A stretch of DNA of 35,309 nucleotides, taken from the NCBI GenBank assembly GCA_945957225.1, contig CAMFKK010000002.1:1-35309 (forward strand). Reading direction: 5' to 3'. This DNA comes from an uncultured Sphingobacteriia bacterium. GTDB lineage: Bacteria; Bacteroidota; Bacteroidia; Chitinophagales; Chitinophagaceae. Every line of letters starts with the position of its first letter. Position 1 is the first letter of the stretch. Position numbers and translations under genes: made by a program. Shown here piece by piece: positions 32,159 through 35,309 of this stretch. The notes beneath the pieces were generated by a model. The model ran no database searches. It was not told where the DNA came from and saw only the letters and a program-made list of their open reading frames with translations.

Positions 32159-34541
32159 CGGTTTTAGCTCTTACAAAAACACTCATGCCCCCACTTTTAC
32201 CCGCACCTGTATTTTCGGGTTTATAATCCTTGTCCCTGTTTTTTAGATTACTTAAAGGAACTTGTATGCTAATATCAGTTTCTTTTTTAGAGTGTGTACC
32301 CTCCACGTATAAGGACAAAACAGAAGAATTAATTTCCATTCTGTTAATGGTGATCAGCCCTTTTTGAAAATTGATATCATCTTTGATTTCTGCAAAACGA
32401 ATATCACTTAAGTCTCTGTTTTTAAAGAGAAAGGTTTTTATATTTTGTAAGGGTTCAAAATTAATCAGTGCCCCATTTTTAATGGAGAAAGAAGCTTGCC
32501 CATTAAGACTGTTCATATCAAACTCCCCAGTATGTTTCATGTTTAATGTAACATTACTTTTTAAACTAAGAAGCCCCTTGATATTTTTATGAGTTGGAGA
32601 AGACATTCCAAAATTGTCAAATTCACGCCACACTCTTTCTGCCTCTACATTGTTCATTTCAATATCAGAATTCAGTGTAAAAATATTTGGTCTGGTTTCT
32701 CTTACCGATGCACTTACTGCAATATTACCCTTACCATGCACCAGGGATGTTTTCTTTAACCTCCAAGAAACATCGTCCACTTCCATTTCCGCTTTTAGAT
32801 TATTTGCTTCAAATTCTTTGTACTTGATTTTGCCAGCATTTACTTTAATGTTCATGTGACCATTAGACAATAAGTGTTCTAGACGTTGAATGGTTTTACT
32901 AAGGCCACCACTATGTTTTTTGGTTTTTTTCTTTTTAACAGGAAACTTTCTAGAGACTACACTACTAAGTTGGTTAATGTTGATGATGGGTGCGGATATT
33001 TTTAAATCCAATTCCACTCCATTAGGATTATCCCCTACTAGGGCCACCACATTTTTGGCTCTGGCCGATACGGTAATGGGATGCCCTGCAACACTGCATC
33101 TTAGTGTATCTAAATAAATATCGGTGTTGTCTATTTTAAACACGGTAGCACAATTGGTTAGTGCTGCATTAGAACCACTTAAGGTGATGGTACCATTTTT
33201 TAAAGTAATCAAACCCTTGATACTTGCATTACTCTGATTAATTTTTTCAATAGGCCCTTCATACATAAAATCTAAAACACCTTCTCCATTAGATAATGTA
33301 AACGCATCGGTTTGTAAGAATTCATCCAAACCATATAAAGAGAATTTAGATTGTAGGTCTGCACTAATATGAGGCGTAGTTAAATTGATGATTAAGATAT
33401 CATCAGAATGTACGGGTAGTCCTAAATATTTGGCGTCTAAATTTTGAACAACAACGGTTGAGTTTTCATCTGTTCTTTCTTGGCCCGCTACAACTTCGTT
33501 TAAATAATAACCATTAAAACTAGCTGAGTCAAATGACATGACTGGTGTTTTGAGTGCTGCATTTTTTGTTTCAAATGCAGCTTTAATGTATGGATCACCA
33601 CCTCCAACTAATGAACCTTTAATTACTGTGTGAACATCAATTGGCGCACCTACATCTGCTAATCCAACACTCTTTGCAATTTTTTTAGTGAGTAATGTTT
33701 TTGCAAAATCTAGTTTGATTTGTTTGGTAGTAATGTCTAAATCAAATGTTTGTTGTGTACCAAAATGAAATCCTCCCTTAAAGACAAATGGTTGTTTTGA
33801 AATATTGATAGTCATGCTATCAAATAATAGTGCTGGAGTTTTGGTATTAAATTTTAAATCCCAGTCACCTTCAAATAGATGATTTTGTACAAAACTTCCT
33901 TTGGTTGTTTTGAAGCTAAATGATTTGATTAAAATGTTGGAATGTGTTTTTAGATAGAGCATGCTATCTACTTGTTTGTTTTTAACCAGAAATTCATTGA
34001 TTTGAAAATCAAATAATTTCAATTCTTTTTGGTCATTAATGGTTACGTTAAAATCGTGGATAGCAATATTGTCCAGAATATTTTTAAAACTAGATTCTGG
34101 TTTTGGTTCCTTTTTTTTGCCGTTACCTTTTAAGAGATAATCATTGGAATAACCCGTACTGTCTTTATAAATATAGAATCCACCTTTTTCAATTCTTAAT
34201 TTATTCAAGGAGACTTTGAACAGCATTAATTTCAAAGGATTTACTCTTAGATAAATTCCTTCTGCCTGAACCAATGCGTGTTGGTGTTTGGCGTACAAAG
34301 AATCTGTAATTTTTAATTGTTCTAGTGAAATAGTGAGATAGGGAAAGTTTTTAAACATGGAAACACCCACGTCTTTGATCTCTATTTTTCCACCTATTTT
34401 CTCACTAATTTTTTCTGTGGCTTCGGCTAATAATTTTTCTTTGTTTGATCCTACATAAATTTTCAGAATCAATAACAGTAATAACAATAAGGCAAAGAAG
34501 GACCCTACTATGCGTAGCGTCCATTTGAGGTACTTGTTCAA
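32067..34541 (-). CDS. AsmA family protein
   Basis: 824-residue envelope protein of the AsmA-like group. One N-terminal membrane anchor (about 9-28, IVGSFFALLLLLLLILKIYV). The AsmA N-terminal region follows with the hallmark KLLAEATEKISEKIGGKIEIKDVGVSMFKNFPYLTISLEQLKI, here spanning residues 35-78. The long middle is repetitive beta structure, consistent with the groove-shaped lipid-transfer fold now recognised in this superfamily (TamB/YhdP/AsmA). The C-terminal AsmA-2 region lies at about 560-780 (LKAEMEVDDVSWRLKK, LNSDIEMNNVEAERVWREFDNFG, LNGQASFSIKNGALINFEPLQNI). The C-terminus is Lys/Pro-rich (KKEPEKPKKS). A role in phospholipid or outer-membrane lipid trafficking is inferred from the family. 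Its 3' end overlaps the start of the hydrolase gene. Confidence 0.9.
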   Translation of the reverse strand: MNKYLKWTLRIVGSFFALLLLLLLILKIYVGSNKEKLLAEATEKISEKIGGKIEIKDVGVSMFKNFPYLTISLEQLKITDSLYAKHQHALVQAEGIYLRVNPLKLMLFKVSLNKLRIEKGGFYIYKDSTGYSNDYLLKGNGKKKEPKPESSFKNILDNIAIHDFNVTINDQKELKLFDFQINEFLVKNKQVDSMLYLKTHSNILIKSFSFKTTKGSFVQNHLFEGDWDLKFNTKTPALLFDSMTINISKQPFVFKGGFHFGTQQTFDLDITTKQIKLDFAKTLLTKKIAKSVGLADVGAPIDVHTVIKGSLVGGGDPYIKAAFETKNAALKTPVMSFDSASFNGYYLNEVVAGQERTDENSTVVVQNLDAKYLGLPVHSDDILIINLTTPHISADLQSKFSLYGLDEFLQTDAFTLSNGEGVLDFMYEGPIEKINQSNASIKGLITLKNGTITLSGSNAALTNCATVFKIDNTDIYLDTLRCSVAGHPITVSARAKNVVALVGDNPNGVELDLKISAPIININQLSSVVSRKFPVKKKKTKKHSGGLSKTIQRLEHLLSNGHMNIKVNAGKIKYKEFEANNLKAEMEVDDVSWRLKKTSLVHGKGNIAVSASVRETRPNIFTLNSDIEMNNVEAERVWREFDNFGMSSPTHKNIKGLLSLKSNVTLNMKHTGEFDMNSLNGQASFSIKNGALINFEPLQNIKTFLFKNRDLSDIRFAEIKDDINFQKGLITINRMEINSSVLSLYVEGTHSKKETDISIQVPLSNLKNRDKDYKPENTGAGKSGGMSVFVRAKTDETGKIKIKYDPFKRFRKSDKKEPEKPKKS

Positions 34542-34584
34542 ATCAGCTAGTTTGTTCTAAAGTTAATAAACTAAGCCATACAAA

Positions 34585-35260
34585 TTACCTACCCATATAG
34601 ACCATGAGTATTTGAACGTCACTTGGATTTACACCGCTGATTCGGCTTGCTTGGCCAAGTGTTCTTGGTTTGATCTTTTTGAATTTCTGTAAAGCTTCAT
34701 TAGAGATAGCGGTTACACTATCATAGTTGAATGTATCCGGAATAATCAAATCTTCCAAGGCGCTCATCTTGGTTGCAATCTCATTTTCTTTTTCAATATA
34801 GCGTTCGTACTTAATCTGGATTTCTGATTGTTCCAAAGAATCAATATTGCACCATGACAAAGCTTCTTCCAAACCTGCATCATATTGCATCATAGATTTA
34901 AGATCTACATTTGGTCTGAGCAAGATCTTTGCTGCACGTTGTTTTTCTGAGATGGTTGCAGAACCAATGGATTCAAAGAAAGGATTAATCCCGGCTGGTT
35001 CTATATTATAATTATTTAATATGTGTTTTATCTTCTCTACATTGCTGGTTTTCTCCTGAACCTTGATCATTCTTTCTTCAGAAGCTAGACCCAGTTTAAA
35101 GCTACGTTCGGTTAATCTTAGATCTGCATTGTCTTGACGCAAGAGGGTTCTAAACTCAGCACGGCTGGTAAACATTCTATAGGGTTCATCAGTTCCTTTA
35201 CTAATTAAGTCATCTATCAAAACCCCAATATAGGCTTCACTTCTTTTCAGAATAAAAGGT
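34585..35260 (-). CDS. mnmG: tRNA uridine-5-carboxymethylaminomethyl(34) synthesis protein MnmG, C-terminal fragment
   Basis: Partial gene: 224 native codons survive, from PFILKRSEAYIG to the stop; the full protein is about 620 residues, so the FAD-binding part is missing. MnmG with MnmE installs the carboxymethylaminomethyl group at wobble U34 of tRNAs. Family signatures are present: SEAYIGVLIDDL, GTDEPYRMFTSRAEFRTLLRQDNADLRLTE cut in two (the GidA family signature 2), and the C-terminal MnmE-interacting helical domain ending ASRISGVNPSDVQILMVYMGR. Translation into the adapter yields a false N terminus MGSEMCIRDR (the first ten residues are adapter code), a well-known artefact peptide. It lies 43 bases upstream of the AsmA gene. 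Confidence 0.96.
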
Positions 35261-35309
35261 CTGTCTCTTATACACATCTCCGAGCCCACGAGACCGGAGC
35301 CTATCTCGT
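35261..35309 (-). other. Nextera/Tn5 sequencing adapter with i7 index (artefact)
   Basis: Inverted copy of the left-end block: Tn5 mosaic end 35261-35279, rest of the read-2 adapter to 35294, index CGGAGCCT at 35295-35302 and P7 tail ATCTCGT at 35303-35309. Native sequence ends at 35260. Confidence 0.98.

Noticed and set aside
1..35309. Terminal inverted repeats suggesting a transposon, integrative element or linear replicon
   Set aside because: They are Nextera adapter with index and P7 sequence, and no transposase, integrase or replication gene is present.

Overview
The window is one contig end to end. It carries Illumina Nextera (Tn5) adapter sequence with an i7 index at both termini (1-47 and 35261-35309), so native DNA spans 48-35260 and the two outermost genes are cut. 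The organism is a member of Bacteroidota. The evidence is a SusC-type receptor with its N-terminal carboxypeptidase-regulatory-like domain, FAS1 and DUF4136 lipoproteins, a DUF2480 gene, TAnnTTTG-type -7 promoter elements, and AT-rich starts without Shine-Dalgarno sites. The protein set (secreted M28 peptidase and amidase, long tandem amidohydrolase, RecA and PolI types) fits a Chitinophagaceae-like environmental bacterium. That family placement is inference.

Left part (48-3981), all minus strand: a truncated SusC/RagA-like TonB-dependent receptor preceded by a large four-repeat FAS1 lipoprotein, then a 339-base gap with a likely terminator and a DUF4136 lipoprotein. Positions 4094-16528 hold eleven tightly packed minus-strand genes, probably one or two long transcripts. 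In transcription order they are an OafA-type membrane acyltransferase, an AXE1-type esterase with duplicated beta domains, an outer-membrane barrel protein, a PlsC-like acyltransferase, methylglyoxal synthase, a GNAT acetyltransferase, an AI-2E family membrane protein, a secreted amidase, a secreted M28 peptidase, a phytase-like lipoprotein and a cyclophilin lipoprotein. The theme is envelope modification plus extracytoplasmic hydrolysis and folding. A clear terminator separates this run from recA, which is followed upstream by nadA.

The 585-base gap between nadA (minus) and a PpiD-like foldase (plus), 18875-19459, is the most notable non-coding region. It holds at least nine close matches to the DnaA box in about 430 bases, an AT-rich flank and a GGGATAA/TTATCCC inverted pair, and its neighbours are transcribed away from it. 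I propose it as a candidate replication origin (oriC). 

Right part: the PpiD-like foldase and a DUF2480 gene are the only plus-strand genes. The rest is minus strand: a sterol-desaturase-family hydroxylase coupled to an NTF2-like protein, DNA polymerase I with intact proofreading motifs, a pair of secreted amidohydrolases (two of their three catalytic domains have lost the HxH metal motif), a proline-iminopeptidase-like lipoprotein whose start overlaps an AsmA-family gene, and the C-terminal third of mnmG. No tRNA, rRNA, CRISPR, insertion sequence, phage or plasmid gene was seen. The region reads as core chromosome, with no clear accessory island or new defence-like system.
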